Shown here piece after piece: positions 17,111 through 26,397 of a stretch of 64,000 bases of DNA. The notes under the pieces are model-generated. The model was given only the letters and a program-made list of their open reading frames with translations. It did not search any database and was not told where the DNA came from. Numbering within the stretch: position 1 is the first letter of the stretch; every line of letters starts with the position of its first letter. The stretch spans positions 124,001 to 188,000 of the forward strand of contig JAHBXN010000001.1 of NCBI GenBank assembly GCA_019636475.1, written 5' to 3'. The translations under genes and the position numbers were made by a program. Origin of the DNA: Phycisphaerae bacterium (GTDB lineage Bacteria; Planctomycetota; Phycisphaerae; UBA1845; UTPLA1).

Positions 17111-18031
17111 ATGTCCACGCTTAAGACCCACTGCGAACTCGTCCGACTGCCGAATCTCTTTACGGCGGCCGCCGATATTCTCGCAGGCTACTACCTTGTC
17201 ACCGGTGAGCTTCATGTATCCTGGACACTGCTGCTTCTCATCGCTGCATCCTGCTGCCTCTACGCCACCGGAATCGTGACCAACGATCTTCGCGACGTGG
17301 AATTGGATCGGCTGGAACGACCGAATCGGCCGTTACCATCGGGTCGTGTGTCGCCGACTCGAGCCCGTTGGATCGCACGTATGCTGGCAGTTGCGGGCGT
17401 GCTGACTGCCGCGCTTGCGTGGTCGCCGACTGAATTGCCCGCAGCATTGACCATTGAAAACCGGGCAGCCGCGTGTGCATTGGTGCTTCTCGCGTCAATA
17501 CTCGCGTACAATTTTCTGCTGAAGCAGACTCCTCTCGGCCCAATCGCCATGGGCGTCTGCCGGGTGCTGAACCTCGGAATGGCCATGTCCATCGCACGGT
17601 TCTCCGATGAAGGCACTCGCAATGCCATGTTTGCGATTGCCGGCGCATTCGGACTCTATGTCACGGCGCTTACCTATTTCGGACGAGAAGAGACGGGCGC
17701 CGCCCCGCGGCGACATCTTGTCATCGGTCTCGGAGGAATGGTCACAGCGTTGGTTGTAATCGGGGCTCTCGCGATCGCCGAAGGCGACAGCTCCGGATTC
17801 AACACCGTAATCTGGCTGGCCACTGTCATTCACATCTTTCGCGTCGGGCTTCGAACGATTCGGCGCCCCACGCCCAACATGGTTCAATACGCCATGAAAA
17901 CTTTCATCCTTGCGATCATTGCGGTTGATGCCGTCATTGCCGGTACGACGGCAGGCACGCCGGCCGTGCTGGTCACGCTGGCCCTGCTGGTCCCCGCCGC
18001 CACCATCGGCCGCTGGGTTTATTCGACGTAA
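17111..18031 (+). CDS. UbiA-family prenyltransferase, EboC-like
   Basis: 306 residues with eight or nine hydrophobic helices. The first Asp-rich motif NDLRDVELDRLERPNRPLPSGR (about residues 57-78) is typical of UbiA transferases, which move an isoprenoid chain onto an acceptor in the membrane. The second motif is AYNFLLKQTPLGPIAMG-like, resembling EboC rather than UbiA or MenA. It starts 5 bp after the TIM-barrel gene, and a TTG at 17102 would overlap that gene. Other ebo genes (eboA, B, D, F) are not in the window, so the name is only suggestive. Confidence 0.82.
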   Translation: MSTLKTHCELVRLPNLFTAAADILAGYYLVTGELHVSWTLLLLIAASCCLYATGIVTNDLRDVELDRLERPNRPLPSGRVSPTRARWIARMLAVAGVLTAALAWSPTELPAALTIENRAAACALVLLASILAYNFLLKQTPLGPIAMGVCRVLNLGMAMSIARFSDEGTRNAMFAIAGAFGLYVTALTYFGREETGAAPRRHLVIGLGGMVTALVVIGALAIAEGDSSGFNTVIWLATVIHIFRVGLRTIRRPTPNMVQYAMKTFILAIIAVDAVIAGTTAGTPAVLVTLALLVPAATIGRWVYST

Positions 18032-18165
18032 GTCGCCTGCTCATCGCTCAACGCCCTGACGGCACTTTTATGGGTTCTTCTGCGATGGCGGCGCGCTCGC
18101 GTCGCCCGGCTACTCAATCCTCTGATTTTCGGCTAAACTGATCGCTTTTCGCAGATACACCTGGG

Positions 18166-21100
18166 ATGCAGATCACCGTGAAAAGCCAATTCATACAGCA
18201 AATGGAGTCCCGCGTACTGGTTATCGACGGCGCGATGGGGACCAGCATCTACTCCTACGACCTCAACCTGAATCGAGACTACCTCGGCTGCGAAAATTGC
18301 CCCGAGGTCATCACCGAAACACGCCCCGAAATCATCGAGGAGATTCACGAGTCCTTCCTGAAAGTCGGTGCGGATTGCGTCGAGACGAACACATTCGGCG
18401 CGAACAAGATCGTCCTCGCGGAATTCGATCGCGCGCACGAAACGTATCGATATAACCTCGACGCTGCTCGTGCGGCGCGCCGTGCAGCCGATCGTTTCAG
18501 CACGAAGGACAAGCCTCGCTTCGTGCTCGGAAGCATCGGCCCCGGCACAAAGCTGCCTTCGCTTGGAAACACCACGTTTGACATTCTCGAAGACAGCTAC
18601 GCTGAACAATGCCGCGGACTAATCGACGGCGGCGCGGACGCATTGATCATCGAGACCTGCCAGGATCTGCTTCAGATCAAGTCGGCGATCTCAGGTGCGA
18701 CGCTCGCCATGCAGGAAAAAAGCCGCGAACTGCCGATCATCTGCCAGGTCACGATCGAATTGAACGGCGCCATGCTTGTCGGCACGGATATCGCCGCCGC
18801 GCTCGTGGCACTCGAAGCCTATCCGCAGGTTAAAGTCATCGGCATGAACTGCGCGACCGGACCTCAGGAGATGGCGGAACATGTGCGCTACCTCTGTCGA
18901 AACAGTTCCCGGTACATCAGCGTCGTGCCGAATGCAGGCCTTCCACAGCTTGTCGAAGGCCGAACCCATTACGCACTGACGCCCGATGAAATTGCAAAAT
19001 GGGCACGCGAGTTTGTCGTGACGGACGGTGTGAACATCGTCGGCGGCTGCTGCGGAACGACGCCGGCGCACATTGCGGCGATTCACGAAGCGGTCCGTGA
19101 TCTCAAGCCACGGGCTCGGATTCCAGCCAGACAACCGAGCGTTTCAAGCCTATATCAGGCCGTGACCCTCCGTCAGGACAATAGTTTTCTCATCGTCGGC
19201 GAACGGAGCAATACAAACGGCAGCAAGAAATTCCGCGAGCTGCTCCTGGCGGGCGATATCGACGGATTGGTCGAAGTCGGACGCGAGCAGGCGCGCGAGG
19301 GCGCGCATGTCCTGGACGTGTGCGTTGATTATGTCGGGCGCGACGGCGTACCCGACATGCAGGCGGTCGTCACTCGCTACGTCAAGGACGTGACAGTCCC
19401 CTTGATGCTCGATTCGACTGAAGCGCCCGTCCTCGAGGCGGGCCTCAAACTTGCCGGTGGAAAGTGTATCGTCAACTCTGTCAATCTGGAGGACGGCGAG
19501 GAGAAGATGGAGAAGGTGTGCCCCATGTTGCGCAAGTACGGGGCCGCCGTCGTGGCGTTGACCATCGATGAAGATCCACAGGAGGCAATGGCGAAAACGG
19601 CTGAGCGTAAACTCCTGATTGCGACACGCATCCATCAACTACTGACCGTGAAATACGGCATCCCGGAGGAAGACATCCTTTTCGATTGCCTGACTTTTCC
19701 GGTCACCACCGGCAATGAGGCGGATCGCCGGCTCGCGCTAGAAACACTTGATGGGATCGAAGCCATCATGGAGAAGTTTCCTCGCTGCGGCTCCATCCTC
19801 GGCGTGTCGAACGTCAGCTTCGGACTCCTGCCGGCCGCCCGTGCGGTGCTCAACTCGGTGTTTCTGCACGAGGCAACCCAGCGCGGCCTGACGGCGGCCA
19901 TCGTCCATGCCAGCAAGATTCTCCCCCGCAACAAGATTTCCGACGAGCGCTGGGACGCCGCACTCGATCTGATCTACGACCGCCGGCGCGAAGGATTCGA
20001 TCCTCTTCAGCATTTCATCGGATTGTTCGACAAGGGCGAGAAGGTCGGCGAACGGAAAATTGCCGCGGATCTCCCGGTCGAAGAGCGCCTCAAACAGAGA
20101 ATCATCGACGGCGAGCGAATCGGCATCGACAAGGATCTCGACGCGGCCATGAAACAGTACAAACCGCTGGAGATTATCAACAACATCCTGCTCGACGGTA
20201 TGAAAGTCGTCGGTGATCTTTTCGGCACCGGCAAGATGCAGTTGCCGTTTGTGCTCTCCAGCGCGGAAACCATGAAGACGGCAGTCGCCTATCTCGAACC
20301 ACATATGGAGCGCGTCGAGGGCGATAGCAAGGGCAAGATCGTGCTCGCAACGGTCAAGGGTGATGTGCACGACATCGGTAAGAACCTTGTGGACATCATC
20401 CTCACGAATAATGGCTACACCGTGCATAACCTCGGCATCAAACAGCCGATCAATGACATCATCACGGCATATCAGAAGCACAACGCTGATGCGATCGGCT
20501 TGTCAGGTCTCCTCGTCAAATCCACGCTGGTCATGCGAGATGACCTGCTGGTCCTCAATGAACGCGGCCTGAGGGTCCCGGTCATCCTCGGCGGCGCGGC
20601 GCTCACGCGCGGCTACGTGGAGAACGATCTGCGACTCCAATATGAAGGCGATGTCGCCTACGCGAAAGACGCCTTTGAAGGTCTCGCGCTGATGAACCGA
20701 CTTGCTGAGGGTAAGCCCCTTGTCGACACAGCGGCTGCGAAGGCCGCCACGCGCTCGCGTGTCGATTTACAGGCATCGAAGGGCGAACGCCCCATTCTGG
20801 AACTTCCGGCTCGAAGTGCCGTGTCGACATCCATTCCGATACCGACGCCGCCGTTCTGGGGATCTCGCGTCATCCAGAAGATCGAGTTGAAGACGATTCT
20901 CCCCTACATCAACGAGAAAATGCTTTTCGGTGTCCAATGGGAATACAAGCCCGGCGGCCGCAAGCGCGAGGAATACGAAGCGTACATCAAGAACGAAATT
21001 CGGCCGATCCTGTTTGATCTGGCGCGGCAGTGCGCGAATGAAAACATTCTCTTGCCGCAGGCCGTCTACGGCTATTGGCCATGTAATTCCGAGGGCAATG

Positions 21101-21744
21101 ATCTCATTATTTATGAGCCGCCCGAAATGTCAGCTGCCAACGGTGACAGTCGCCCCGCCGGAGCACCCCCCATCGATGCATCCCGCTTTTCTCGGAGGGA
21201 GCTGCTTCGTTTTTCATTCCCTCGCCAGGATAATCCGCCCTATTGGTGCCTGGCAGACTTCTACCGCCCGATGGAAAGCGGTGAAATCGACGTCGTCGCG
21301 TTCCATCTGGTGACAGTCGGCCGTGCAGCCAGTGACGTGGCGCGCAATTGGTTTGCACAGAACAGATACCGCGATTATCTGCACCTTCACGGTCTCGGCG
21401 TCGAAGCCGCCGAGGCGCTGGCGGAATACATGCACAAACAGATCCGCATGGAATTGGGTATCGCCCAGCAAGATGCAATGGAGGTTCGCCGGCTCTTTCA
21501 ACAGGGATATCAAGGCAGCAGGTACAGCTTCGGCTACCCGGCATGCCCCAATCTGGAGGACCAGGCGAAGCTCTGGCCGCTGCTGAATCCGGAGCGAATC
21601 GGCGTGACGCTGAGCGATGAATTCCAGCTTGACCCCGAGCAAAGCACGAGCGCGATTATCGCGCACCATCCCGAAGCGCGATATTTCAATGTCCGCTCAA
21701 AGACGGATGGTCAGCTTGAAATGCGCCTCGGTCAAGCCGAATAG
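18166..21744 (+). CDS. metH: Cobalamin-dependent methionine synthase
   Basis: Transfers methyl from methyl-tetrahydrofolate to homocysteine through cob(I)alamin. The 1192 residues carry all four modules: homocysteine domain (DGAMGTSI near residue 22; zinc Cys in MNCATGP near 228 and GGCCGTTP near 293), pterin-binding barrel (about 335-590, VGERSNTNGSKKF), cap plus cobalamin domain (about 640-870; DVHDIG with His735 as the lower ligand) and the C-terminal AdoMet reactivation domain (about 885-1190; RYSFGYPACP). Full length, no damage visible. The Shine-Dalgarno is weak and there is no obvious riboswitch. It stands alone on the plus strand after the Ebo-like pair. Confidence 0.97.
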   Translation: MQITVKSQFIQQMESRVLVIDGAMGTSIYSYDLNLNRDYLGCENCPEVITETRPEIIEEIHESFLKVGADCVETNTFGANKIVLAEFDRAHETYRYNLDAARAARRAADRFSTKDKPRFVLGSIGPGTKLPSLGNTTFDILEDSYAEQCRGLIDGGADALIIETCQDLLQIKSAISGATLAMQEKSRELPIICQVTIELNGAMLVGTDIAAALVALEAYPQVKVIGMNCATGPQEMAEHVRYLCRNSSRYISVVPNAGLPQLVEGRTHYALTPDEIAKWAREFVVTDGVNIVGGCCGTTPAHIAAIHEAVRDLKPRARIPARQPSVSSLYQAVTLRQDNSFLIVGERSNTNGSKKFRELLLAGDIDGLVEVGREQAREGAHVLDVCVDYVGRDGVPDMQAVVTRYVKDVTVPLMLDSTEAPVLEAGLKLAGGKCIVNSVNLEDGEEKMEKVCPMLRKYGAAVVALTIDEDPQEAMAKTAERKLLIATRIHQLLTVKYGIPEEDILFDCLTFPVTTGNEADRRLALETLDGIEAIMEKFPRCGSILGVSNVSFGLLPAARAVLNSVFLHEATQRGLTAAIVHASKILPRNKISDERWDAALDLIYDRRREGFDPLQHFIGLFDKGEKVGERKIAADLPVEERLKQRIIDGERIGIDKDLDAAMKQYKPLEIINNILLDGMKVVGDLFGTGKMQLPFVLSSAETMKTAVAYLEPHMERVEGDSKGKIVLATVKGDVHDIGKNLVDIILTNNGYTVHNLGIKQPINDIITAYQKHNADAIGLSGLLVKSTLVMRDDLLVLNERGLRVPVILGGAALTRGYVENDLRLQYEGDVAYAKDAFEGLALMNRLAEGKPLVDTAAAKAATRSRVDLQASKGERPILELPARSAVSTSIPIPTPPFWGSRVIQKIELKTILPYINEKMLFGVQWEYKPGGRKREEYEAYIKNEIRPILFDLARQCANENILLPQAVYGYWPCNSEGNDLIIYEPPEMSAANGDSRPAGAPPIDASRFSRRELLRFSFPRQDNPPYWCLADFYRPMESGEIDVVAFHLVTVGRAASDVARNWFAQNRYRDYLHLHGLGVEAAEALAEYMHKQIRMELGIAQQDAMEVRRLFQQGYQGSRYSFGYPACPNLEDQAKLWPLLNPERIGVTLSDEFQLDPEQSTSAIIAHHPEARYFNVRSKTDGQLEMRLGQAE

Positions 21745-21790
21745 AAATGTGAGTCAGAGATGTTCGCGCATCCCTTCAAAACCGTACCCG

Positions 21791-21817
21791 CTCGGACGGC
21801 TCATTTTCTCGTCCGAG
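21791..21817 (+). terminator. Hairpin downstream of metH
   Basis: A perfect 8-bp stem (21791-21798 with 21810-21817) around an 11-nt loop, 47 bp past the metH stop. The tail is only mildly T-rich, so termination efficiency is uncertain. Confidence 0.5.
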
Positions 21818-22142
21818 TTCAGCTTTCGCCTCGTTTCTCAGTTGTGCGTGTTTACGAATCCGGCATAATCGTACGGCGCAAGTCGCTCAATGCCGGAAAG
21901 ATCCCACACGATCAGCCTCGGCTGCACAATGTAACGGCGGCCGAAATGCGACTCTCATTGCAGATCTCGATTAGCTTCTCGGCCGGTTCCCGCAGCAAGT
22001 TCGCCCGAACAACGCATCCATGCCCGTGTCCTGAATCAGCGACAGCTGGTCAACTGACTCGAATTGGCTGGAGTTGTTGACGCGCCGATGCCTTTGTAGA
22101 ATCCACGCTTGGGAGCTTTATTTCGGTCGGAAAGGTGAAGCC
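21818..22142. other. Intergenic region, nothing recognised
   Basis: 325 bp between the metH hairpin and the next gene. No plausible coding frame with a ribosome binding site and no structured element was recognised. It presumably contains the promoter for the alkylation-repair gene. Confidence 0.5.
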
Positions 22143-22808
22143 ATGAAGTCCAAGGACGTCCTCGCCCAACTCAAGTCCCTCGGCGACGCCGCTCGCCGAA
22201 AGCACAACATCAAAGCCGGGGCACCCGAAAACCAGTTTGGTGTGAAGCTCGGCGACATTCGCACGATCGCGAAAAAAATCAAGACCGATCAAGCACTCGC
22301 CCTCGAACTCTGGTCCACTGGAAACGTGGACGCACAGCTTCTGGCCACACTTATCATCAAAGTTACGTCCTTGTCCGCAGAGCAACTCGACACGCTGACT
22401 CGCTCCGCCACCTGCACGCAGGTGGCGGACTGGCTGAATGCCTATGTCGTTGCACAACATCCCGAAAAGGATGCGCTACGCGAAAAGTGGATGAAAGACA
22501 AAGATCGCTGGGCCGCTCGTGCGGGATGGAACCTCACCGCCAACGGCGTGAACAAAGCCGCGACAGATTTCGACCCCGCTGCATTGCTCGACCGCATCGA
22601 AAAAGAGATGCCCAACGCCCTGCCGGAGGTGCAGTGGACAATGAACAACACCCTCGCCGCAATTGGCATCAAGCACGCCGCACATCGGAAGCGCGCAATC
22701 GCCATCGGCGAGAAGATTGGACTGTACCGCGATTGGCCGGTTTCCAAGGGCTGTACGCCGCCTTACGTGCCGGTTTGGGTCGAGGCGATGGTGAAACGGG
22801 AAAAGTGA
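22143..22808 (+). CDS. DNA alkylation repair protein (AlkD-like HEAT repeats)
   Basis: 221 residues, all-helical HEAT-like repeats typical of AlkC/AlkD-family glycosylases that excise bulky or cationic alkylated bases without base flipping. Visible markers: GVKLGDIRTIAKKIK near residue 36, LWSTGNVDAQLLATLI near 58, ADWLNAYVV near 97 and KDRWAARAGWNL near 118. The start ATG 22143 has AAAGGTGA upstream; the open frame extends to 22074 without support. It is followed 59 bp later by a small NTF2-like gene on the same strand. Confidence 0.82.
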   Translation: MKSKDVLAQLKSLGDAARRKHNIKAGAPENQFGVKLGDIRTIAKKIKTDQALALELWSTGNVDAQLLATLIIKVTSLSAEQLDTLTRSATCTQVADWLNAYVVAQHPEKDALREKWMKDKDRWAARAGWNLTANGVNKAATDFDPAALLDRIEKEMPNALPEVQWTMNNTLAAIGIKHAAHRKRAIAIGEKIGLYRDWPVSKGCTPPYVPVWVEAMVKREK

Positions 22809-22867
22809 GCCTGGCTGCGGCGATATTGTCCGCCCGTGCGAGTCATCATGGACAGGAGAAACGGCCT

Positions 22868-23236
22868 GTGCAGTCGGATGTGCTGGACTTAAGCGAGCGC
22901 TGGTTTCAGGCGTGGCTTGATAAGGATGCCGCGACTGTGATACGCCTGGCGTCTGAGGACTACATCTACATTGGCCCGAGCGGGCTGTTCATGGACCGTG
23001 ATGGCATACTGGCGGTCATCCGCTCTCCCGGCTACTCCCTGGATCGCGGCACGCGCACCGAAGTCGTGGTCCGAGCGATGGGCCCCGATGCCGCCGTGGT
23101 GCGCCACCGTTATCAGGGAGTCGGCTCGTTTGAGGGCACCACCTTCACGGACGATCATCGGTGTGTCATGGTCTGGCAAAGAAACGCCAATGAATGGCGG
23201 CTGGTCATGGAGCAATGCTCCTTCACCAGCCCATAG
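22868..23236 (+). CDS. NTF2/SnoaL-like small protein
   Basis: 122 residues with the pattern of the nuclear-transport-factor-2 fold found in ketosteroid isomerases and YybH-type proteins: an N-terminal helix (LSERWFQAWLDKDAATVIRL), DYIYIGPSG, then long beta strands (VVRHRYQG; RCVMVWQRN; WRLVMEQCS). The catalytic role cannot be read from the sequence. GTG 22868 has AGGAGA 8 nt upstream and fits the family N-terminus; a GTG at 22805 overlapping the previous stop is the alternative. Probably co-transcribed with the alkylation-repair gene. Confidence 0.72.
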   Translation: MQSDVLDLSERWFQAWLDKDAATVIRLASEDYIYIGPSGLFMDRDGILAVIRSPGYSLDRGTRTEVVVRAMGPDAAVVRHRYQGVGSFEGTTFTDDHRCVMVWQRNANEWRLVMEQCSFTSP

Positions 23237-23384
23237 TGACCGCCGGCATTCTTCTACGACGATTCATGCAATCATCAATTTTCGAAACGCATTCCCGGCT
23301 CTCGGCCCCGGTGCTCTGAATCAAAAAGCACTCATTGCGTCCTGGCGCCGCGTGTGTCACCCGGGCACTTTCGCGGAACAATAA

Positions 23385-23417
23385 GACCGGAGCGGCGTTC
23401 TTCGCGCCACTCCGGTC
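23385..23417 (-). terminator. Strong hairpin between convergent genes
   Basis: An 8-bp plus 4-bp stem with a single mismatch (23385-23397 with 23405-23417) and a 7-nt loop. On the minus strand it is followed by TTATTGTT, so it fits best as the terminator of the minus-strand gene ending at 23511. It can also stop plus-strand transcription. Confidence 0.7.
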
Positions 23418-23461
23418 ATGTCTCATCAAATGAGTTGCCCAAATTGAATGGGCCAGCGTCA

Positions 23462-23506
23462 TGATGAGCAGTCACTGTCGTTGCAGTAACTGTCTTTGCA
23501 GTAACT
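23462..23506 (-). repeat. Three 15-bp tandem units just past a stop codon
   Basis: Units at 23492-23506, 23477-23491 and 23462-23476 (minus-strand order). The first two differ by one base and the third is diverged. They begin 4 bp after the stop of the periplasmic protein gene. Confidence 0.7.
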
Positions 23507-23510
23507 CGTT

Positions 23511-23984
23511 CTACTTCCCGCTATGATTCGTTTTGGGGTTGGCGGTTGCGTGCATCGGAGGCGTGACCTTCTCGATCCTCTCCATGTCAATGTAGCGGAC
23601 GCCGGCGCGATCATAGAGCTTGCCCGTGATCTTGGCGTTCTCCAACGCAAATGGAAAGAGCTGGGCTGACGGAGACTTTGTGCCCATGCCGATCAAGACA
23701 AGTCCCGATTTCGTTTCGATCGCTGCGGGGACTCCCGCCTTAATGCAATCGGCCGTGCACTTGGCATGGTCCGAATTGGCAAACTTCTCTGACATGAAGC
23801 ATTGCAGATCGACGACTCGGCCTTCCAAGGTGACTTCCTTTCCCTGCACAACAGGAACAGGAGGCGTGCTGGTTGCAGGCTTCTGGGTACCCTGTGGGTT
23901 TTCCATCGCCATCAGAGCCGCGACGCCGAGTCCCGCCGTAACAAAGCATGCGACTGCCAATCCCGAGAACCTTCGTGTAAACAT
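23511..23984 (-). CDS. Small exported protein with conserved Cys motif
   Basis: 157 residues. It has a signal peptide or anchor (SGLAVACFVTAGLGVAAL) and a Pro/Thr linker. A compact domain follows: GRVVDLQCFM near residue 56, HAKCTADCIKAGVP near 74, then LVLIGMG. I have seen this C...H-x2-C-x3-C arrangement in unnamed exported proteins of planctomycetes and other bacteria; it looks able to bind metal or form disulfides. No function is established. ATG 23984 is chosen because the signal peptide begins there and AAGGG lies 8 nt upstream. A hairpin terminator follows at 23385-23417. Confidence 0.75.
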   Translation of the reverse strand: MFTRRFSGLAVACFVTAGLGVAALMAMENPQGTQKPATSTPPVPVVQGKEVTLEGRVVDLQCFMSEKFANSDHAKCTADCIKAGVPAAIETKSGLVLIGMGTKSPSAQLFPFALENAKITGKLYDRAGVRYIDMERIEKVTPPMHATANPKTNHSGK

Positions 23985-24439
23985 ACACACACCCTTAAGC
24001 CATGGACCGCCGAATATCACGGCGCGTCCCCATTCCTTCGAGCCGTGTGACGCACGCCACAACTCGCTCGATTCCTAGATTGCGTCTATTCTGCTCCATG
24101 CTCGAATCTTGACATCCGTTTTGAGCTGATTGGAGCAGACGTCTGAGGGATTTCGTTGAATTCTTTCACGGCTAGCACACCGCTTAGATTGGATCGAACC
24201 TCTTTAAGTACCTACGTTTCATGAATCGCCCGGTTCCATGCGTCGCCGTTTGGTTCGCAAGTAAAGTCTTCGAGATCGCTAACCTTCGATCGAATGGTCC
24301 ATTACAATCAGTAACACCGATGTAACTGACGAGTGACCGAAACGAAGTGTTGAATGTCGCTAGTGGCGATAGTGTGCTCCGATTGCGCCGTCCGCATTCC
24401 AGGCACGAAACGTTCATATCATTCACGAGGGACTAACTG
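23985..24439. other. Intergenic region between divergent genes
   Basis: 455 bp, no credible gene. An imperfect palindrome (7 of 8 positions) lies at 24308-24315 and 24322-24329, about 110 bp ahead of the DinB-like gene. Its role, if any, is unknown. Confidence 0.5.
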
Positions 24440-24937
24440 ATGGCCGCGGCATATCCCGGCGCACCAAATGCGATTCCCGAAATACTGGCGATGTACGAAC
24501 GACAGATCGTTGATCTGGAGTCGATGTGTGCGGAATTGTCGCCTCAACAGTACCGCGCCAGACCCGTGCCCGGAAAGTGGTCGACTCTTGAGCTGTTGTG
24601 CCATCTCGCTGACAGCGAAATGGTCTGGGCCGACCGAATCAAGCGCACCATCGCGCTGCCGAACCCAATGTTGCTTGCCTACGACGAGATGCTCTACGTC
24701 AACGCACTGGCTTATGAGCAGCGAGACCCCGCCGAAGAGCTTGCCGTCATCCGCGCGACCCGCATGCAGACGGCTCGGATTCTCTCTTCGATCAAGCAGG
24801 ACGCATGGGAGCGAACCGCTGTTCACTCGGAACGGGGCATCACCAGCGTGAAGGACATCGCCCAGACGGCGATCGGCCACACGCATCATCACCTGCCGTT
24901 CCTTCTCGCCAAGCGAACGGCCATGGGGCTGCGGTGA
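24440..24937 (+). CDS. DinB-like four-helix metalloprotein
   Basis: 165 residues of the DinB/YfiT superfamily: long helices with spaced His ligands, CHLADSEMVWADRI near residue 54 and AIGHTHHHLPFLL near 146, giving the three-His metal site of the family. Members include thiol-dependent S-transferases and many uncharacterised stress proteins. The sequence does not show a substrate. ATG 24440 follows a GAGG a few bases upstream. It stands alone and is convergent with the fatty-acid operon. Confidence 0.82.
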   Translation: MAAAYPGAPNAIPEILAMYERQIVDLESMCAELSPQQYRARPVPGKWSTLELLCHLADSEMVWADRIKRTIALPNPMLLAYDEMLYVNALAYEQRDPAEELAVIRATRMQTARILSSIKQDAWERTAVHSERGITSVKDIAQTAIGHTHHHLPFLLAKRTAMGLR

Positions 24938-25098
24938 GCGACATGGATTCAGCAGTCAGCGTCCGGATTTCTCAGTCGTTGGAAAAACCGATCGCGAAGT
25001 TTCTGTGCGTGACCGCCGAAGCAGCCCAGCGGCATGAGCGCCGCTTGCACGCTCTGCTGGCTGACGTCTCGCGATTCAGAAGAAAAGTCGCACGCGCG

Positions 25099-26397
25099 TC
25101 AGTTCGTGAATTCGCGGATCACGAGCGTGTCGTTCTGCCCGCCAAAGCCGAAAGAATTGCTGAGGCAGGTCTTGACCTGGGTTTTGCGCGGTTGGTTCGG
25201 AACGTAATCCAGATCGCAGAGCGGGTCGGGATTCTTGTAGTTGATCGTCGGCGGCAGCACCTGGTCGCGAATTGCAAGCACGCAGGTGATCAGTTCGCAT
25301 GCGCCGGCCGCTGCGATCAGGTGCCCCAGCATGCTCTTGACGCTGCTGACGGGCACATTCCGGGCGTTCTCGCCAAAGACACCCTTAATCGCGAGTGTCT
25401 CGATCTTGTCATTCTCCTGCGTACCGGTGCCGTGGGCGGAGATGTAGTTGATCTCTTCGGTCTTGATACCCGCATCGCGAATCGCCATTCGCATGGAAGC
25501 GATGCCCCCGCGACCATCCTCGTGAATATCGGTGATCCGGAAGGCATCGGCCGTCGACCCGAAGCCGAGCACCTCGCACAGAATCGTCGCGCCGCGAGCC
25601 TGAGCATGCTCCAACTCTTCCAGAACGATCATGCCGGCGCCTTCGCCAAGAACAAAGCCGTCGCGCGTTCGATCGAACGGACGCGAGGCCGAAACACACG
25701 AATCGTTTCGCGTGGAGAGCGCGGTGAGCCGGTTGAAACCGGTAACGCCAAGCGGATGGATCATCGAGTGGCAGCCGCCGGAAATCATCACATGGGCATC
25801 GCCGCGTCGAATCATGTTCATGGCTTCGCCGATGGCTTGTGTGCTCGCGGCGCAGGCCGTCAGCGTATTGAAATTGGGTCCCTCGATGCCAAATAGCTCC
25901 GCAATGTGAGCCGCGGCCATGTTGGGGTCTTGCTCGCTTTCGCTTACCTCGGACAGCCGCTTCAATGCGACATCGGCCCAATGATTGCTGTCAAGCTTGC
26001 CGACCGAGTAATCCCATCCATCGACCGCAGCGGCGACGAAATTCTCGAAATCAAGCGGCCCTTCGCCGCCGCCGAGATAGACGCCCACCTGAGTCCGATC
26101 CAGATCAAGCTTGTCACCGAGTCGAGACGACTCCCATGCCATCTTTGCGGCAGCCAGCGCAAAACGAGCCTGCCTTGACGCGGTCTTATGCTGCTCAAAC
26201 TCCTCGGCCGTCAGAAATTTGCGTAGGTCGAACTCCTTCACTTCGGCGGAAAACTGCGTCGGAAACGTAGCGGCATCAAAGATGGTCGTTGCGGCAATGC
26301 CGCTCTCACCACCGAGAATTCGGCGCCAGACCGTCTCAATATCGTGACCAAGCGGAGTCACCCATCCCATGCCTGTAATAACAACTCGACGACTCAT
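25099..26397 (-). CDS. Beta-ketoacyl-ACP synthase (FabF-type), catalytically intact
   Basis: 432 residues. Condenses malonyl-ACP with an acyl chain by decarboxylative Claisen condensation. The triad is complete: Cys182 in TACAASTQ, His322 in AHGTGTQEND and His359 in KSMLGHLIAAAG. Last gene of a five-gene minus-strand operon; its ATG overlaps the stop of the previous KS-like gene by 4 bp (ATGA), with GGAGG 9 nt upstream, so the two are translationally coupled, as expected of a KS/KS-like heterodimer. Together with the ACP and two dehydratases it probably builds a specialised acyl chain rather than the bulk fatty acids (no reductase or FabD present). Confidence 0.92.
   Translation of the reverse strand: MSRRVVITGMGWVTPLGHDIETVWRRILGGESGIAATTIFDAATFPTQFSAEVKEFDLRKFLTAEEFEQHKTASRQARFALAAAKMAWESSRLGDKLDLDRTQVGVYLGGGEGPLDFENFVAAAVDGWDYSVGKLDSNHWADVALKRLSEVSESEQDPNMAAAHIAELFGIEGPNFNTLTACAASTQAIGEAMNMIRRGDAHVMISGGCHSMIHPLGVTGFNRLTALSTRNDSCVSASRPFDRTRDGFVLGEGAGMIVLEELEHAQARGATILCEVLGFGSTADAFRITDIHEDGRGGIASMRMAIRDAGIKTEEINYISAHGTGTQENDKIETLAIKGVFGENARNVPVSSVKSMLGHLIAAAGACELITCVLAIRDQVLPPTINYKNPDPLCDLDYVPNQPRKTQVKTCLSNSFGFGGQNDTLVIREFTN

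Noticed and set aside
24308-24329. Imperfect palindrome upstream of the DinB-like gene
   Set aside because: Only 7 of 8 positions pair and it lies over 100 bp from the start codon. It was noted in the gap entry but not treated as an operator.
25028-25045. 6-bp hairpin between the DinB-like gene and the ketosynthase gene
   Set aside because: Too short and without a U-tract to call a terminator in GC-rich DNA.
24938-25896. Long plus-strand open frame antisense to the ketosynthase gene
   Set aside because: It begins inside the DinB-like gene, has no ribosome binding site and runs antisense to a well-conserved KS with a full triad.
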